Origin: Geobacillus genomosp. 3
Lineage (GTDB): Bacteria; Bacillota; Bacilli; Bacillales; Anoxybacillaceae
Reading direction: 5' to 3'
Assembly: GCF_000445995.2 (NCBI RefSeq)
Contig: NC_022080.4
Location: 2,744,001 to 2,808,000 of the forward strand
DNA length: 64,000 nt
Part shown: in pieces, positions 35,549 through 46,330 of the stretch
Numbering within the stretch: position 1 is the stretch's first letter
Layout of the letters: every line of letters starts with the position of its first letter
Translations under genes and position numbers: made by a program
The notes under the pieces: model-generated
What the model saw: only the letters and a program-made list of their open reading frames with translations
Told to the model about the DNA's origin: nothing
Database searches by the model: none

Positions 35549-37299
35549 CGTTCTTCCGTTCCTTTTTGTTCGAGAACTGCTGCGATTTCCTGGGAAACAC
35601 GTTCCCACAAAAAACGATGCATTTGGACATTTTCCGCGCGCGACGTGCGCACTTCGATGACATTCAGTCCGCCTTTGTCGAGCGATTCGACGACACAGCG
35701 GCGAAATTCATCCCATGTGCGCGGTGCCGCATAACGGCCGCCGTACATCTCGACCGCATGGGAAAACGACAAATCGGTCGGCGTGCCAAACAGCGTCTCA
35801 AACGGCCCTTCATGGCGCGCCTGCGGCAAAAAGGAGAAAATGCCGCCGCCGTTATTGTTCAGCAATACGATCGTCGCCTGCAGCCCGTGCATCTTGGCCG
35901 CCAACAAGCCGTTTAAGTCATGGTAAAACGACAAATCACCGATGACAAGCACGAGCGGACGGGCCGCAGTGCTAGCGCCCAACGCGCTTGAGACGACGCC
36001 GTCAATGCCGTTGGCGCCGCGGTTGGCGAGAACGCGAAGCGGCTTGTCCGTCGACCAGAAAAACGTATCCGCATCGCGGATCGGCATGCTGTTGCCAACA
36101 AACAACGATGCACCCGGCGGCAGCAATTCCGCCAGTTCGACGAACACGGTTCCTTCAAACCATTCGTCTTTTGGCAAGTGCTGCCGCAGCAACGTGCGGG
36201 CGATGTCGTTGATCTCGCGCCATGTCATCGACCAGGCGCTCTCCTTTCGCTTCGGCTCGGCGGTGTCAAGCAGTTGCCGGCACAGCGCCGTTTCATCGCT
36301 TTGAACAATGGAAGCAGCCGACAGCGTCGGGTCGCGCCAGCCGCCGTCATCGACGACGATTTGGCGGATCGAGCGATGCCGCTTCAGCCATAACAGGAGC
36401 GGCTTGGACACCGGCATGGCGCCAAACCGGAGCACGACATCGGGCACGAGCTTGGACGCGATCGCTTCGTCTTTTAAAATGGCGTCATAGCTGTCGATCA
36501 CATATGTTTTGTCATGCGAACCGGCGCGCAGCTGTGACAGCGGATCAGCCAAAATTGGAAAATCAAGCGCCCGCGCAAGCGCGGTGACCGCTTCGGCAAA
36601 GCCGGGCTGGTCAAGCGGTCCGCACACAATCAGCCCCCGTTTGGCTGCGGCCAGCTCTTCATAAAGGGCGGCCGCGCTTTCATCGGAAACCGTCGGCCGG
36701 CCGTTCACAACGCGCGGCGCCCGTCTAAGCGCCCGCACGTGTTCCCAGACGTCATCGTTGATTTCCGGGACAAGCGGCTCGCGAAACGGCAAGTTGACAT
36801 GCACCGGCCCGGCCGGCGCGGCGGCAGCCACCCCGGCCGCTCTTGCCGCCATCGCCTGCGCATAGCCAAGCATCTGATCCGTCTCTTCCGGGAGCGCTAA
36901 ATCGACAAACCATTTTGCGTAGCGGCCGTATAAGTGCAATTGGTCAATCGCCTGCGGCGCGCCCATATCGCGCAGTTCGTGCGGCCGGTCGGCCGTCAGC
37001 ACGACAAGCGGCACACGCGAATAGTGCGCCTCGACAACCGCCGGCAAATAATTGGCCGCCGCCGTGCCTGACGTGCACACTAACGCGACCGGCCGCTGTT
37101 TCGCTTTCGCCATGCCAAGGGCAAAAAACGCGGCCGACCGCTCATCGATGTGGACGGAAAAACGGAGGCCGCGATGCTTTGCCATGGCCATCGCGAGCGG
37201 CGTTGAACGCGAGCCAGGGCTGATGACGGCTTCTGTCACCCCCGCTTGCACAAGCCCGTCGACAAAAGCGGCCACATAACATGACAGCGCGTCAGTCAT
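35539..37299 (-). CDS. menD: SEPHCHC synthase MenD
   Basis: 586 aa thiamine-diphosphate enzyme. The N-terminal ISPGSRSTPLAMAMAKH and the catalytic-Glu region HIDERSAAFFALGMAK are present, with the diphosphate site GDLSFYHDLNGLLAAK and NNNGGGIFSFLPQ near the C-terminus. It joins isochorismate with the succinyl semialdehyde carbanion from 2-oxoglutarate. It overlaps menF by eight bases. Confidence 0.97.
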   Translation of the reverse strand: MTDALSCYVAAFVDGLVQAGVTEAVISPGSRSTPLAMAMAKHRGLRFSVHIDERSAAFFALGMAKAKQRPVALVCTSGTAAANYLPAVVEAHYSRVPLVVLTADRPHELRDMGAPQAIDQLHLYGRYAKWFVDLALPEETDQMLGYAQAMAARAAGVAAAAPAGPVHVNLPFREPLVPEINDDVWEHVRALRRAPRVVNGRPTVSDESAAALYEELAAAKRGLIVCGPLDQPGFAEAVTALARALDFPILADPLSQLRAGSHDKTYVIDSYDAILKDEAIASKLVPDVVLRFGAMPVSKPLLLWLKRHRSIRQIVVDDGGWRDPTLSAASIVQSDETALCRQLLDTAEPKRKESAWSMTWREINDIARTLLRQHLPKDEWFEGTVFVELAELLPPGASLFVGNSMPIRDADTFFWSTDKPLRVLANRGANGIDGVVSSALGASTAARPLVLVIGDLSFYHDLNGLLAAKMHGLQATIVLLNNNGGGIFSFLPQARHEGPFETLFGTPTDLSFSHAVEMYGGRYAAPRTWDEFRRCVVESLDKGGLNVIEVRTSRAENVQMHRFLWERVSQEIAAVLEQKGTEERWK

Positions 37300-38668
37300 C
37301 GTTCATCACTCCTAAGGCTGATAACATCGGGGCCATTTTCACGTTCGTCTCCTCGTACTCGCTTTCCGGACTCGAGTGCGCGACAATGCCGCAGCCGGCA
37401 AAAAGCGTCGCCTTGTCCCCGTCAAGCAGGCCGGAACGGATCGCGACCGCCCATTCCCCGTTGCCGTCGCCGTCCACCCAGCCGATCGGGGCGGCGTACC
37501 ACCCGCGGTCAAGCGGCTCAAGAGCGCGGATCGCTTCCATCGCCCGTTCGCGCGGCGTCCCGCCAAGCGCCGGCGTCGGGTGCATCATTTCCACGAGGTG
37601 CAGCACCGATGGCTCCCGGCAGCCGCGGCCGACAACCGGCGTGCACAAATGTTGGATATGCGGCAGCTTGAGAAGCTGCGGCCCGTCCGGCATCTCCACC
37701 GTCTCACAAACGGACGAAAACAAGCGGCGGATCATGTGCACGACGAATTGATGCTCCTCGCGGTTTTTCGAATCGGCTTGCAGCCAGGCGCCAAGCTGCT
37801 CATCTTCCCCGGCGGTTCTCCCGCGGCGCGCGGAACCGGCCAGGCAAACCGAGCGGCACGCTTCCCCTTCTTTTTGAACAAGCTGCTCCGGCGAAGCGCC
37901 AATAAAACAGCGGCCATCTTGTTCAAACGCAAAAAGGTACGCAAACGGCTGCTGCTCGCGAAGCCGCGTCAGCACAAAAGCGGCGTCCATTTTTCCGCTG
38001 AACCTCAACCGCCGGGCGCGGGCGAGGACTACTTTATCCAGCGCGCCGGCGCGAATCGAGGTGATCGCTTCTCGCACCGCGGCGAGCCACCGCTCTTTTT
38101 CTTCCTCTTCATCCGCGACGAGCGCCGGAAGCGCCGCCGAAAACGGCGCCGGCTCCCCGACCCGTCCAAGCAGCCGCCCGATCCGCTCTATTTCCCGTTC
38201 TCCGCTGCCGGCTGGCAGCGTGACCGTCAGCTGCGCCCGCCCGTTTCTGACCGAGAGAAGCACGACCGGCGCGATCAATTTTCCGGCCGGAAAGCCGCGC
38301 CATACGGATGTGCGCGGCCGATGCGGGTCAAAAGAAAACCCGCCAAACAGCAGCGGCGGCATATCGGCTTCACCGTGCCGTTCGACTTGTCCGGCCCATC
38401 GTTGGCGCTCTTGCTCGACATAATGAAACCGCCCGCCTTTTTCCTCTGTTTCCACTGCATAGGCCGAGCCAAGGCCGACCAGGATGGTGCCGCCGCTCCG
38501 GTCAGACCAAAAAAACCGCTCCCGAAATCCGCAAGCCGGCCCTTGCATAAAAAAAGAAACCGGATCGATGTCTTCCAACGGTTCCGTCCAGCTGACAAAC
38601 GGCCGCGCGGCACTCGCCGCCAGCCTTTGCAGTTGTTGTTGGATTTTATGTTGAAATACAATCGCCAC
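37292..38668 (-). CDS. menF: Isochorismate synthase MenF
   Basis: About 458 aa, chorismate-binding enzyme. Motifs include KVVLARARRLRF, FAYLFAFEQDGRCFIGASPE and the C-terminal ALGGTPRERAMEAI with DRGWYAAPIGWVDGDGNGEW. It turns chorismate into isochorismate, the entry to menaquinone. Start is uncertain: GTG 38668 (AIVFQHKIQQQLQ follows) or GTG 38677, both close behind a GTGAGG/AAAGAAAG region. Divergent from menA. Confidence 0.93.
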   Translation of the reverse strand: MAIVFQHKIQQQLQRLAASAARPFVSWTEPLEDIDPVSFFMQGPACGFRERFFWSDRSGGTILVGLGSAYAVETEEKGGRFHYVEQERQRWAGQVERHGEADMPPLLFGGFSFDPHRPRTSVWRGFPAGKLIAPVVLLSVRNGRAQLTVTLPAGSGEREIERIGRLLGRVGEPAPFSAALPALVADEEEEKERWLAAVREAITSIRAGALDKVVLARARRLRFSGKMDAAFVLTRLREQQPFAYLFAFEQDGRCFIGASPEQLVQKEGEACRSVCLAGSARRGRTAGEDEQLGAWLQADSKNREEHQFVVHMIRRLFSSVCETVEMPDGPQLLKLPHIQHLCTPVVGRGCREPSVLHLVEMMHPTPALGGTPRERAMEAIRALEPLDRGWYAAPIGWVDGDGNGEWAVAIRSGLLDGDKATLFAGCGIVAHSSPESEYEETNVKMAPMLSALGVMNDD

Positions 38669-38756
38669 GACCCTCACGCTTTCTTTCGTAAGATTCCTTC
38701 TCCCTCCCCTACTTTTCATTATATATAATAGGAAATCATTTATCTATCGGAAAGGG

Positions 38757-38785
38757 TTGACACACTTTAAACGTTTTCCTACACT
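38757..38785 (+). promoter_or_regulatory. menA promoter
   Basis: TTGACA (38757-38762), 17-base spacer, TACACT (38780-38785); about 50 bases upstream of the menA ATG. Confidence 0.7.
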
Positions 38786-38836
38786 TATTTTGAACGTAAA
38801 TGAACTATATTTTCATGAAATTAAGGGGAAATAGAC

Positions 38837-39766
38837 ATGCAACCATCTACACATATCGACCATCGGCCGCCGGCCCGCCGCGACTGGCGCGTCTTTTGGC
38901 GGCTGACACGGCCGCATACGCTGACGGCGGCGTTTGTGCCGGTATGCGTCGGCACAGTGTTGGCGCTTGGCGAAACGGCGGTCCGCTTCTCGCTCTTTGC
39001 GGCGATGCTGGTCGCTTCGCTGCTCATTCAGGCTGCGACGAACATGTTTAACGAATATTACGACTACAAGCGCGGCCTCGATTCGCCGGAATCGGTCGGC
39101 ATCGGCGGCGCCATCGTCCGCGATGGCCTCGAACCGAGAACCGTGTTGGCGCTGGCGTTCAGCTGTTTTGGGGCGGCGATGCTGATCGGCGTTTACATTT
39201 GCATGCAAAGCAGTTGGTGGCTTGCGGTCATCGGGATCGTTTGTATGGCGGCCGGCTACTTTTACACCGGCGGGCCCGTTCCGATCGCCTACACGCCGTT
39301 CGGCGAGCTTGCCGCCGGGTTTTTCATGGGATTTATGATCATCCTGATTTCATTTTTCGTCCAAACGGGCCATGTGAGCGCGAAAGCGGCATTGGTGGCG
39401 GTTCCGGTCGCCATTTTAGTCGGCGCCATTTTGCTCGCCAATAATATCCGCGATCTCGACGGCGACCGTGAAAAAGGAAGAAAAACGCTCGCCATTTTAG
39501 TCGGGCGCGGCTGGGCGATTCGCGTGCTCGCCATGATGTTTGCCGTCTCGTTTCTTTGGATTGTGGCGCTCGTTTTGTTTGGCACCGTGCCGTTTTGGAC
39601 GCTGCTTGCCCTGCTGAGCGCGCCAAAAGCGGTGGCAGCGGCGCGCGGATTTATCGGCAAAACGAAACCGGCCGAGATGATGCCGGCGATGAAAGCAACC
39701 GCCCAAACGAATACACAGTTTGGCTTTTTGCTCGCCATCGGCTTGCTTGTCGGCCAATGGCTGTAA
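38837..39766 (+). CDS. menA: 1,4-dihydroxy-2-naphthoate polyprenyltransferase
   Basis: 309 aa, about nine membrane helices, UbiA family. The first Asp-rich motif is NMFNEYYDYKRGLD and the second NNIRDLDGDREKGRKTLA. It attaches the polyprenyl chain to DHNA, producing demethylmenaquinone. AAGGGG precedes ATG 38837. A terminator follows at once. Confidence 0.96.
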   Translation: MQPSTHIDHRPPARRDWRVFWRLTRPHTLTAAFVPVCVGTVLALGETAVRFSLFAAMLVASLLIQAATNMFNEYYDYKRGLDSPESVGIGGAIVRDGLEPRTVLALAFSCFGAAMLIGVYICMQSSWWLAVIGIVCMAAGYFYTGGPVPIAYTPFGELAAGFFMGFMIILISFFVQTGHVSAKAALVAVPVAILVGAILLANNIRDLDGDREKGRKTLAILVGRGWAIRVLAMMFAVSFLWIVALVLFGTVPFWTLLALLSAPKAVAAARGFIGKTKPAEMMPAMKATAQTNTQFGFLLAIGLLVGQWL

Positions 39767-39795
39767 ACACGGTCGAAACGGCCGTGTTTTTTTTT
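39765..39795 (+). terminator. menA terminator
   Basis: AACACGG/CCGTGTT arms and a run of T residues beginning right after the stop. Confidence 0.85.
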
Positions 39796-39946
39796 GATTT
39801 TCGCCCATACTACACCATATAGACTCCTGCGGCGAACCATTCGCCGCCGACGGAAGGGGGAAACGATCCCTCTGTTTGAAAGGCTCCAAACATTTTCAAG
39901 TTCGAATACATGCAAGACAGACGCTGCAAGGAAGGGGTTGCAACCG

Positions 39947-40756
39947 ATGTTGACGAACGAACAACTCGCCGCCTTCCGCTCCACATTGCTCGAGATGAAG
40001 CGGGACATTGAAGAACGGCTGACACAAAACGACCATTTCGGCATGACGCGCAGCCACGCCCATGATGGGGTCGGCGAACTGGCCAGTTACGACAACCACC
40101 CCGCCGATGAGGCGACCGAACTGTATGAGCGGGAAAAAGATTTGGCGTTGGATGACCATACGGAGCGCGAATTTCACGAGATTGAACGGGCGCTTAAAGC
40201 CATTGACGAAGGCACGTACGGGATTTGCCGCACATGCGGCCAGCCGATTCCGTACGAGCGGCTCGAGGCGCTGCCGACGACGCTTTATTGCCGGGAACAC
40301 AGCCCGGACCAAACCGTTTCGCAAAAACGTCCACTCGAAGAAGGGGTGCTCATGCCGCCGTTTGGCAAATTCGATTTTGACGACCGCGACGAATCGGTCG
40401 CCTATGACGCCGAGGACGCCTGGCAGGAAGTCGCCCGCTACGGCTCATCGGACACACCTTCCGATCTTGGCAAAAATGTTGACTATTACGGGGAAGTGTA
40501 CGCTGAATCGGAAGAGAACGTCGGCTATGTTGAAGACTTGGAAAATTTCGCGGCGGTCGACTTGTATGGGAACGATGTGCACGTCTACCCGACGCGGAAG
40601 CACGAATGGCTCGAAAACATCTTAGATGATGAGGGCATCATGTCCAACATCGGTGACTTGCCGGCGTATGAAAAAGACCCGTATACGGTAAAAGGAAGCC
40701 ACCGCCGCTACGATGAACGCCCGACCCAACAAAGCTTCGGAGAACGCAATCCGTAA
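39947..40756 (+). CDS. yteA: YteA-family DksA/TraR zinc-finger protein
   Basis: 269 aa. Acidic N-terminal helices (MLTNEQLAAFRSTLLEMKRD) lead into a C4 zinc finger (CRTCGQPIPYERLEALPTTL then YCREH) at about residues 88-112, as in DksA/TraR. The long acidic C-terminus is typical of the TIGR02890/YteA sporulation-associated group. ATG 39947 has GAAGGGG upstream. The role in Bacillus is poorly defined; RNA polymerase binding is by analogy only. Confidence 0.88.
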   Translation: MLTNEQLAAFRSTLLEMKRDIEERLTQNDHFGMTRSHAHDGVGELASYDNHPADEATELYEREKDLALDDHTEREFHEIERALKAIDEGTYGICRTCGQPIPYERLEALPTTLYCREHSPDQTVSQKRPLEEGVLMPPFGKFDFDDRDESVAYDAEDAWQEVARYGSSDTPSDLGKNVDYYGEVYAESEENVGYVEDLENFAAVDLYGNDVHVYPTRKHEWLENILDDEGIMSNIGDLPAYEKDPYTVKGSHRRYDERPTQQSFGERNP

Positions 40757-40757
40757 A

Positions 40758-40786
40758 CAAGGCCATCCGTGTGATGGCCTTTTTGA
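40758..40786 (+). terminator. yteA terminator
   Basis: AAGGCCATC/GATGGCCTT arms with TTTTTG directly after the stop. Confidence 0.88.
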
Positions 40787-41116
40787 AACGGGGAAGAGGC
40801 GTTTCCGAAAAAGGCGCCCATGAAAGACGGGGGAAAGCAAACACGCATGCGGTCCAAGGGCGGATGGACAACAGGGGCGCCGCCGGTTCCAAGGGCGGCT
40901 CGAAAACCGGCAAAGGGAAGCAGGACGGCTTTTGAACGAACGAGCGTTTGAACTGGCAAGGACGCGTGTTCCGATGCCGCTTCCAACACAATGAACGCAT
41001 CGTTTTCCAATGTTTTTTGAACGAACGCATCGTTTTCCATGATTTTTGAAACGGCACAAGGACGTGTTCCGTAGTACATAACGGAATGTTGTGAAATCTT
41101 GGACGGAGGCGAAACG
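40787..41116. repeat. Intergenic stretch of degenerate repeats upstream of the TIGR00266 gene
   Basis: GAACGCATCGTTTTCCA occurs twice (near 40985 and 41024), each followed by a TTTTTGAA-type run. GCAAGGACGCGTGTTCCG and CACAAGGACGTGTTCCG (near 40960 and 41060) are a second pair, and TCCAAGGGCGG occurs at about 40854 and 40888. No gene is supported; frames through it are by-products of repetition. The downstream gene's promoter should be in the last 100 bases. Confidence 0.6.
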
Positions 41117-41912
41117 ATGAACGCACACGAAATTGATTACCAGCTGTACGGCGATGACATGCAGTTTGTCGAGATTGAACTCGACCCGCGCGAAAGCGTC
41201 ATTGCGGAAGCAGGCGGCATGATGATGAATGGATGACGGCATTACCATGGAGACGGTGTTCGGCGACGGCTCCTCGGCTGGAAGAGGGCTGCTCGGCCGC
41301 CTCGTCGGCGCCGGGAAACGGCTGCTCACCGGGGAAAGTTTGTTTATGACCGTGTTCACAAACCAAGGAAGCGACAAGCGCCGCGTCGCCTTTGCCGCCC
41401 CGTATCCGGGAAAAATTATCCCGGTCGATTTGAGCCAACTGGGCGGGAAGCTCATCTGCCAAAAGGACTCGTTTTTATGCGCCGCCAAAGGGGTTTCCGT
41501 CGGCATCGAATTTCAACGCAAGCTCGGCGCCGGCTTTTTCGGCGGCGAAGGGTTTATTATGCAAAAGTTGGAAGGCGACGGGCTCGCCTTTTTGCACGCC
41601 GGCGGGACGATCCACCGCCGCGAACTGCAGCCGGGGGAAAAGCTGCGCATTGACACCGGCTGTCTTGTCGCCATGACGAAAGACGTCGACTACGACATCG
41701 AATACGTCGGCAACATCAAAACCGCCTTCTTCGGCGGCGAAGGGCTGTTTTTGGCGACCGTCACCGGCCCCGGGGCGGTGTGGGTGCAGTCGCTCCCGTT
41801 CAGCCGGCTCGCTGACCGCGTGCTCGCCGCCGCTCCGGGCGGCGGCGGACGATCGGTCGGCGAAGGCAGCATCCTTGGCGGCATCGGCGATTGGCTAGAT
41901 GGCGACGGCTGA
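41117..41912 (+). pseudogene. TIGR00266/AIM24-family protein, frameshifted near its start
   Basis: ATG 41117 (GGACGGAGGC upstream) begins [20 protein letters not shown] and reaches EAGGMMMNG, then TGA at 41234. Beginning at 41229 a second frame continues [20 protein letters not shown] through [19 protein letters not shown] to the end, matching the rest of a TIGR00266 protein (about 265 aa). The intact family reads GGMMMMDDGI, so one extra A in the run of ATG triplets explains the break. It could be a real mutation, a sequencing error or a recoding site; the overlap also allows restart at 41229. Confidence 0.8.
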
Positions 41913-41924
41913 AACGAAATCAGG

Positions 41925-42186
41925 CGTTCGGGTAGAATGCCGGCTGTTCCGCCAACGCGAAACGGAGCGTTCGGGCAGAATGCCGGCCGGTTCCGCCAAC
42001 GCGAAACGGGCCGCTCGGGCAGAATGCCGGCTGTTCCGTCAACGCGAAACGGGGCGTTCGGGCAGAATGCCGGCCGATCTCGCCAACGCAAAACGGGGCG
42101 TTCGGGCAGAATGCCGGCCGGTTCCGCCAACGCGAAACGGGGCGTTCGGGCAGAATGCCGGCCGGTTCCGCCAACGCAAAACGGGG
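41925..42186. repeat. 43/44-bp tandem repeat (minisatellite), six units
   Basis: Units begin at 41925, 41968, 42012, 42055, 42099 and 42143, with a partial one at 42187, so lengths alternate between 43 and 44 bp. Each carries CGTTCGGGCAGAATGCCGG, then a variable CC(G)GTTCC or CGATCTC, then GCCAACGCGAAACGG. Length is not a multiple of three, so it is not a coding repeat. Confidence 0.92.
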
Positions 42187-42212
42187 CGTTCCAACAGGAC
42201 GCCCCGTTTTGT
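42178..42212 (+). terminator. Terminator at the end of the tandem repeat
   Basis: AACGGGGCGT/ACGCCCCGTT arms and TTTG. The left arm is the start of a seventh repeat unit, suggesting the array grew out of the terminator. Confidence 0.75.
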
Positions 42213-42486
42213 TCATGCCGTTTCCGCTGCGGCCCGGCGACGGTCATACATCCGACCTCTTCCCTTGCAAGCCGCCGCTCCTTGGCCGCCGTTTTGCCTC
42301 CGCACAAGAAACCGTCCTAAGCCCGCGTTTGGCGACGATGGAATCGATCGTTCCAACCGGTCCGGCCGGGAACGATTCATCATGCCAAAGCCGAATTCGT
42401 GATGACGGGCGGCCGGTCGTTTCCGCCGCCGGGATGATTCGAAGCGGCCGCACTCGTCTTTAGGGCCGCCTGTTCGTCGCCGGTCT
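42213..42486. other. Intergenic region before the end of glgP
   Basis: About 270 bases with no supported gene; GC-rich with short inverted repeats but no clear glgP terminator. Confidence 0.4.
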
Positions 42487-44886
42487 TTACATCGACGGTG
42501 AAATGCCCCAAATGTCCACCGCATACTCGGCGATCGTCCGGTCGCTGGCAAAGTAGCCGGAGTGGGCGATGTTGACGGCGCTCATCCGCCACCAGCGCGC
42601 CGGATCGCGATAGGCGTCTTCCACCCGTTCGTGCGCTTCGGCGTAGGCGGCAAAGTCGCGCAGCACAAAATATTCATCGTTTTGCGTCAAAAGCGAATCG
42701 TAAATCGGTTCAAAGTAATCGCCGGCATCCGGGAAAAAGCCGTTGACAAGCTGGTCGACGACTTGCTTGATCCGCTTGTCGTGATGGTAATATTCATGCG
42801 CCCGGTAGCCGCCGTGCTCATAGTAGTTGAGCACTTCCTCGGCCGTCAGCCCGAACAAAAACATGTTTTCGTTCCCGACCGCCTCGGCGATTTCAACGTT
42901 CGCCCCATCAAGGGTGCCGAGCGTAAGGGCCCCGTTCATCATAAACTTCATATTGCCGGTGCCGGATGCTTCTTTGCTGGCGGTGGAAATTTGCTCGCTC
43001 ACATCGGCGGCCGGGATGATCTCTTCGGCGAGCGACACGCGGTAGTTTTCCAAAAAAATGACTTTCAGCTGGTCATGGACTCGTTTATCGTTGTTCACCT
43101 TCTCGGCGACCGCATGGATGAGCTTAATGATCCGCTTGGCGTAATAGTAGCCCGGCGACGCTTTCGCCCCGAAGATAAACGTGTGCGGGTAAATCGAGAA
43201 GTGCGAATCCTCTTTCAGCCGATTGTACAAATGCATGATGTGCAGCACGTTCAACAGCTGCCGTTTGTAGGCGTGCAGCCGCTTCACTTGCACGTCGAAA
43301 ATCGATGATTCATCTACAAGAATGCCCGTCTTTTCGTAAATGCGGGCGGCGAGCTTCGCTTTGCGCTGCCGCTTCACGGCGGCGAGCGCCCCTTGAAACG
43401 CCGGATCGGAAGCATGCGGCGCCAGCTCCATCAGCATTTCCGGCTCATGAATCCAGCGCGGGCCGATCGTGTCCGTAATCAACGCCGACAGCTCGGGGTT
43501 GGCTTTTAACAGCCAACGCCGGTGCGTCACGCCGTTCGTTTTATTGTTAAATTTATGCGGCGCCCATTCGTAAAACAGGCGCATTTCCCGCTGTTTCAAA
43601 ATGTCGGTATGCAGCTTTGCCACCCCGTTGACGCTATGGCTGCCGGCGATGGCGAGATGCGCCATTTTCACCATCCCGTGGGCGATGATGGCCATTTGTT
43701 CAATCCGCCCCCAATCGCCGGGGTAGCGTTCCCACAGCTCGCGGCAAAACCGTTCGTTGATCTCCTCGACGATCATATAAATGCGCGGCAAGAGCGGCCG
43801 GAACAAGTGGATCGGCCATTTCTCGAGCGCTTCTGACAACGTCGTATGGTTCGTATACGCGACCGTATGGGTTGTAATGTGCCACGCCTCTTCCCAGCTC
43901 ATCCCTTCTTCATCGAGCAAAATGCGCATCAATTCCGGGATGGCGAGCACCGGGTGCGTGTCATTGACATGAATGGCGACATACTCATGAAGCCGGCGCA
44001 AATCCCCGTGTTGGCGGCGATGGGCTTGGACGATGCTGCCGAGGCTGGCGGCGACGAGAAAATATTGCTGCTTGAGCCGCAAAATTTTTCCCTCGTCATG
44101 TGTATCGTCCGGGTATAAAAATTCGGAAATGGCTTCCGTTTCCCGTTTGTATTGCATGACATCTTTATGAAGCGGGAACGTCTTCGCCGGTTCGGCGCTC
44201 CAAAGCCGGAGCGTATTGACCGTGTCCGTTCCGTAGCCGACAACCGGCATATCGTACGGCACCGCCATCACGTTTTCGCTGTCAACATGGCGGAACAGAA
44301 GGCGGCCGTTTTGCTCCGACACCTCGACCCGTCCCCAAAACCGGACTTCGACCGCCAGCTCTTCTTTGCGGACTTCCCACACGTTTCCGTGGCGCAGCCA
44401 TTGCTCCGGCAGTTCAACTTGATAGCCGTCGACAATCTTTTGGTCAAACAGCCCGTGTTTGTAGCGGATGCCTTGTCCGTGCCCCGGCAAATTCAATGTC
44501 GCAAGCGAATCCAAAAAACAGGCGGCAAGCCGCCCAAGCCCGCCATTGCCAAGCCCGGCGTCCGCCTCGCATTCCTCGACGTCTTCAAGCCGGATGCCGA
44601 GCTCGCGCAGCCCTTCCTCGACGACCGGACGGACACCGAGGTTTAACAAGTTGCTGCCGAGCAGGCGGCCCAATAAAAACTCAATCGACAAATAATACAC
44701 TTGCTTCCGCCTTTGCGCCCGATTGCGCTCATTTGTCGCGATCCAATGACGGCTGATATGCTCACGCACCATATGGCCGAGCACATAGTAATGGTCACGC
44801 GTCGTCGACTCCTCGAACTGTTTGCCGCACAACGTTTCGAGCTTTGTCACAAACGCGCGTTTAAACGTTTCTTTATCCGCAAACAA
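42487..44886 (-). CDS. glgP: Glycogen phosphorylase
   Basis: 799 aa GT35 enzyme. The PLP-lysine region reads [20 protein letters not shown] followed by LDGANVEI, and the N-terminal [19 protein letters not shown] is present. It releases glucose-1-phosphate from glycogen. TTG 44886 ([11 protein letters not shown] follows) lies nine bases after AGGAGG and overlaps the end of glgA by 14 bases. Last gene of the glg operon. Confidence 0.97.
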   Translation of the reverse strand: MFADKETFKRAFVTKLETLCGKQFEESTTRDHYYVLGHMVREHISRHWIATNERNRAQRRKQVYYLSIEFLLGRLLGSNLLNLGVRPVVEEGLRELGIRLEDVEECEADAGLGNGGLGRLAACFLDSLATLNLPGHGQGIRYKHGLFDQKIVDGYQVELPEQWLRHGNVWEVRKEELAVEVRFWGRVEVSEQNGRLLFRHVDSENVMAVPYDMPVVGYGTDTVNTLRLWSAEPAKTFPLHKDVMQYKRETEAISEFLYPDDTHDEGKILRLKQQYFLVAASLGSIVQAHRRQHGDLRRLHEYVAIHVNDTHPVLAIPELMRILLDEEGMSWEEAWHITTHTVAYTNHTTLSEALEKWPIHLFRPLLPRIYMIVEEINERFCRELWERYPGDWGRIEQMAIIAHGMVKMAHLAIAGSHSVNGVAKLHTDILKQREMRLFYEWAPHKFNNKTNGVTHRRWLLKANPELSALITDTIGPRWIHEPEMLMELAPHASDPAFQGALAAVKRQRKAKLAARIYEKTGILVDESSIFDVQVKRLHAYKRQLLNVLHIMHLYNRLKEDSHFSIYPHTFIFGAKASPGYYYAKRIIKLIHAVAEKVNNDKRVHDQLKVIFLENYRVSLAEEIIPAADVSEQISTASKEASGTGNMKFMMNGALTLGTLDGANVEIAEAVGNENMFLFGLTAEEVLNYYEHGGYRAHEYYHHDKRIKQVVDQLVNGFFPDAGDYFEPIYDSLLTQNDEYFVLRDFAAYAEAHERVEDAYRDPARWWRMSAVNIAHSGYFASDRTIAEYAVDIWGISPSM

Positions 44887-46330
44887 ACGTTTGTTCCTCC
44901 TTTTTGATCAGCTGTGCATAGGCCTGTTTGTATTCTCTTGCCGACCGGCGCCAGCTGTAATCGCCGCGCATCGCCCGCTCTACGAGCCGTCCCCAAACGG
45001 ATGGCCGGCGGTAAAACGACAGTGCCCGACGGATCGTATACAGCATGTCATGGGCGTTAAAATTAGTAAAACTGAACCCATTCCCTTCTCCTGTTATCTC
45101 ATTGTATGACTGCACCGTATCGTTTAATCCCCCGGTCTCCCGGACGATCGGGATCGTGCCATACCTTAGGGCGATCATTTGGCTTAGTCCGCACGGCTCA
45201 AACAGCGACGGCATTAAAAACAGATCGGCCCCGGCGTAGATTTGGTGGGCGAGCGGTTCATGAAAACCGATATACACTCCGACCTTGTCGGGATACGCCG
45301 CCGCCATTTGCGAGAAAAACTGTTCAAACCGCCAATCCCCGGTGCCGAGCGCGACGAGCTGCATGTTTTCCTGCATGAGGTCATGAAAGACGCACGTCAC
45401 CAAATCGAGCCCCTTTTGCGCCGTCATTCTTGTCACCATCGCCACGACCGGCACATCGTCCCGCTCCGGGAGGCCAAACTGCCGCTGCAAGGCGCGCTTG
45501 TTGCGCTGTTTTCGCTCCCGCGTATGTACGTCATACGTCGCCGCCAAAAACGGATCGGTTTCCGGATTGTAAAACTCGTCGTCAATGCCGTTTAAAATGC
45601 CGCGCAAATCGTCGCGCCGCGCCCGCAGCAAGCCGTCCAACCGCTCGCCGTAATAGGCGGTTTGAATCTCCTCTTTGTACGTCGGGCTCACCGTTGTGAT
45701 CAAATCGGACGCGACAAGCGCCCCTTTCATAAAGCTGACGCTGCCGTAAAACTCAAGATGGTCGACGGTGAAATAGCGGTCATCCAAATTCAATAAATCT
45801 TCTAAAATGCCGCGCGGAAACAGCCCTTGAAACTGCAAGTTGTGAATCGTAAAGACGGTGCGCATATCGGCGTAAAACGGATCATGCCGGTATTGTTCCC
45901 GCAGCAAAAACGGCACCATGCCCGTGTGCCAGTCATGGCAGTGGAGGACATCGGGCTGAAATGGGATTTCCGGCAGCGCCTCGAGCACCGCCTGGCAAAA
46001 ATAGGAAAACCGCTCGCCATCGTCATAATGGCCGTACAGCTGCGGCCGTTTGAAGTAATATTCATTGTCGATGAAGTAATAGATGACCCCGTCGTGCTCG
46101 AGCTCTTCCACGCCGACATATTGGCGGCGCCACCCGACCGGCACGATGAACTCCGCCACTTTGTTCATCTTCTCTTTCCATTCAGGGGCGATCGTTTCAT
46201 ATTTCGGCAACATCACGCGGGCATCAACGCCGAGCCGGCGCAGCTCTTTCGGCAGCGCGCCGGCGACATCGGCCAGTCCACCCGATTTGGCGAACGGAGC
46301 GCATTCGGAAACGGCAAAGAGCACGTTCAT
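44873..46330 (-). CDS. glgA: Glycogen synthase (ADP-glucose)
   Basis: 485 aa GT5 enzyme. The ADP-glucose site [16 protein letters not shown] is near the N-terminus, and the C-terminal site is [20 protein letters not shown]. It extends alpha-1,4 chains. ATG 46330 overlaps the glgD stop by four bases. Confidence 0.97.
   Translation of the reverse strand: MNVLFAVSECAPFAKSGGLADVAGALPKELRRLGVDARVMLPKYETIAPEWKEKMNKVAEFIVPVGWRRQYVGVEELEHDGVIYYFIDNEYYFKRPQLYGHYDDGERFSYFCQAVLEALPEIPFQPDVLHCHDWHTGMVPFLLREQYRHDPFYADMRTVFTIHNLQFQGLFPRGILEDLLNLDDRYFTVDHLEFYGSVSFMKGALVASDLITTVSPTYKEEIQTAYYGERLDGLLRARRDDLRGILNGIDDEFYNPETDPFLAATYDVHTRERKQRNKRALQRQFGLPERDDVPVVAMVTRMTAQKGLDLVTCVFHDLMQENMQLVALGTGDWRFEQFFSQMAAAYPDKVGVYIGFHEPLAHQIYAGADLFLMPSLFEPCGLSQMIALRYGTIPIVRETGGLNDTVQSYNEITGEGNGFSFTNFNAHDMLYTIRRALSFYRRPSVWGRLVERAMRGDYSWRRSAREYKQAYAQLIKKEEQTFVCG

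Noticed and set aside
37376..38728. 450-codon frame antisense to menF
   Set aside because: Very Arg/Pro-rich shadow frame; menF motifs are on the other strand.
41899..42402. Repetitive 167-codon frame over the minisatellite
   Set aside because: The repeat length (43/44) shifts frame between units, and the peptide repetition is only a by-product.
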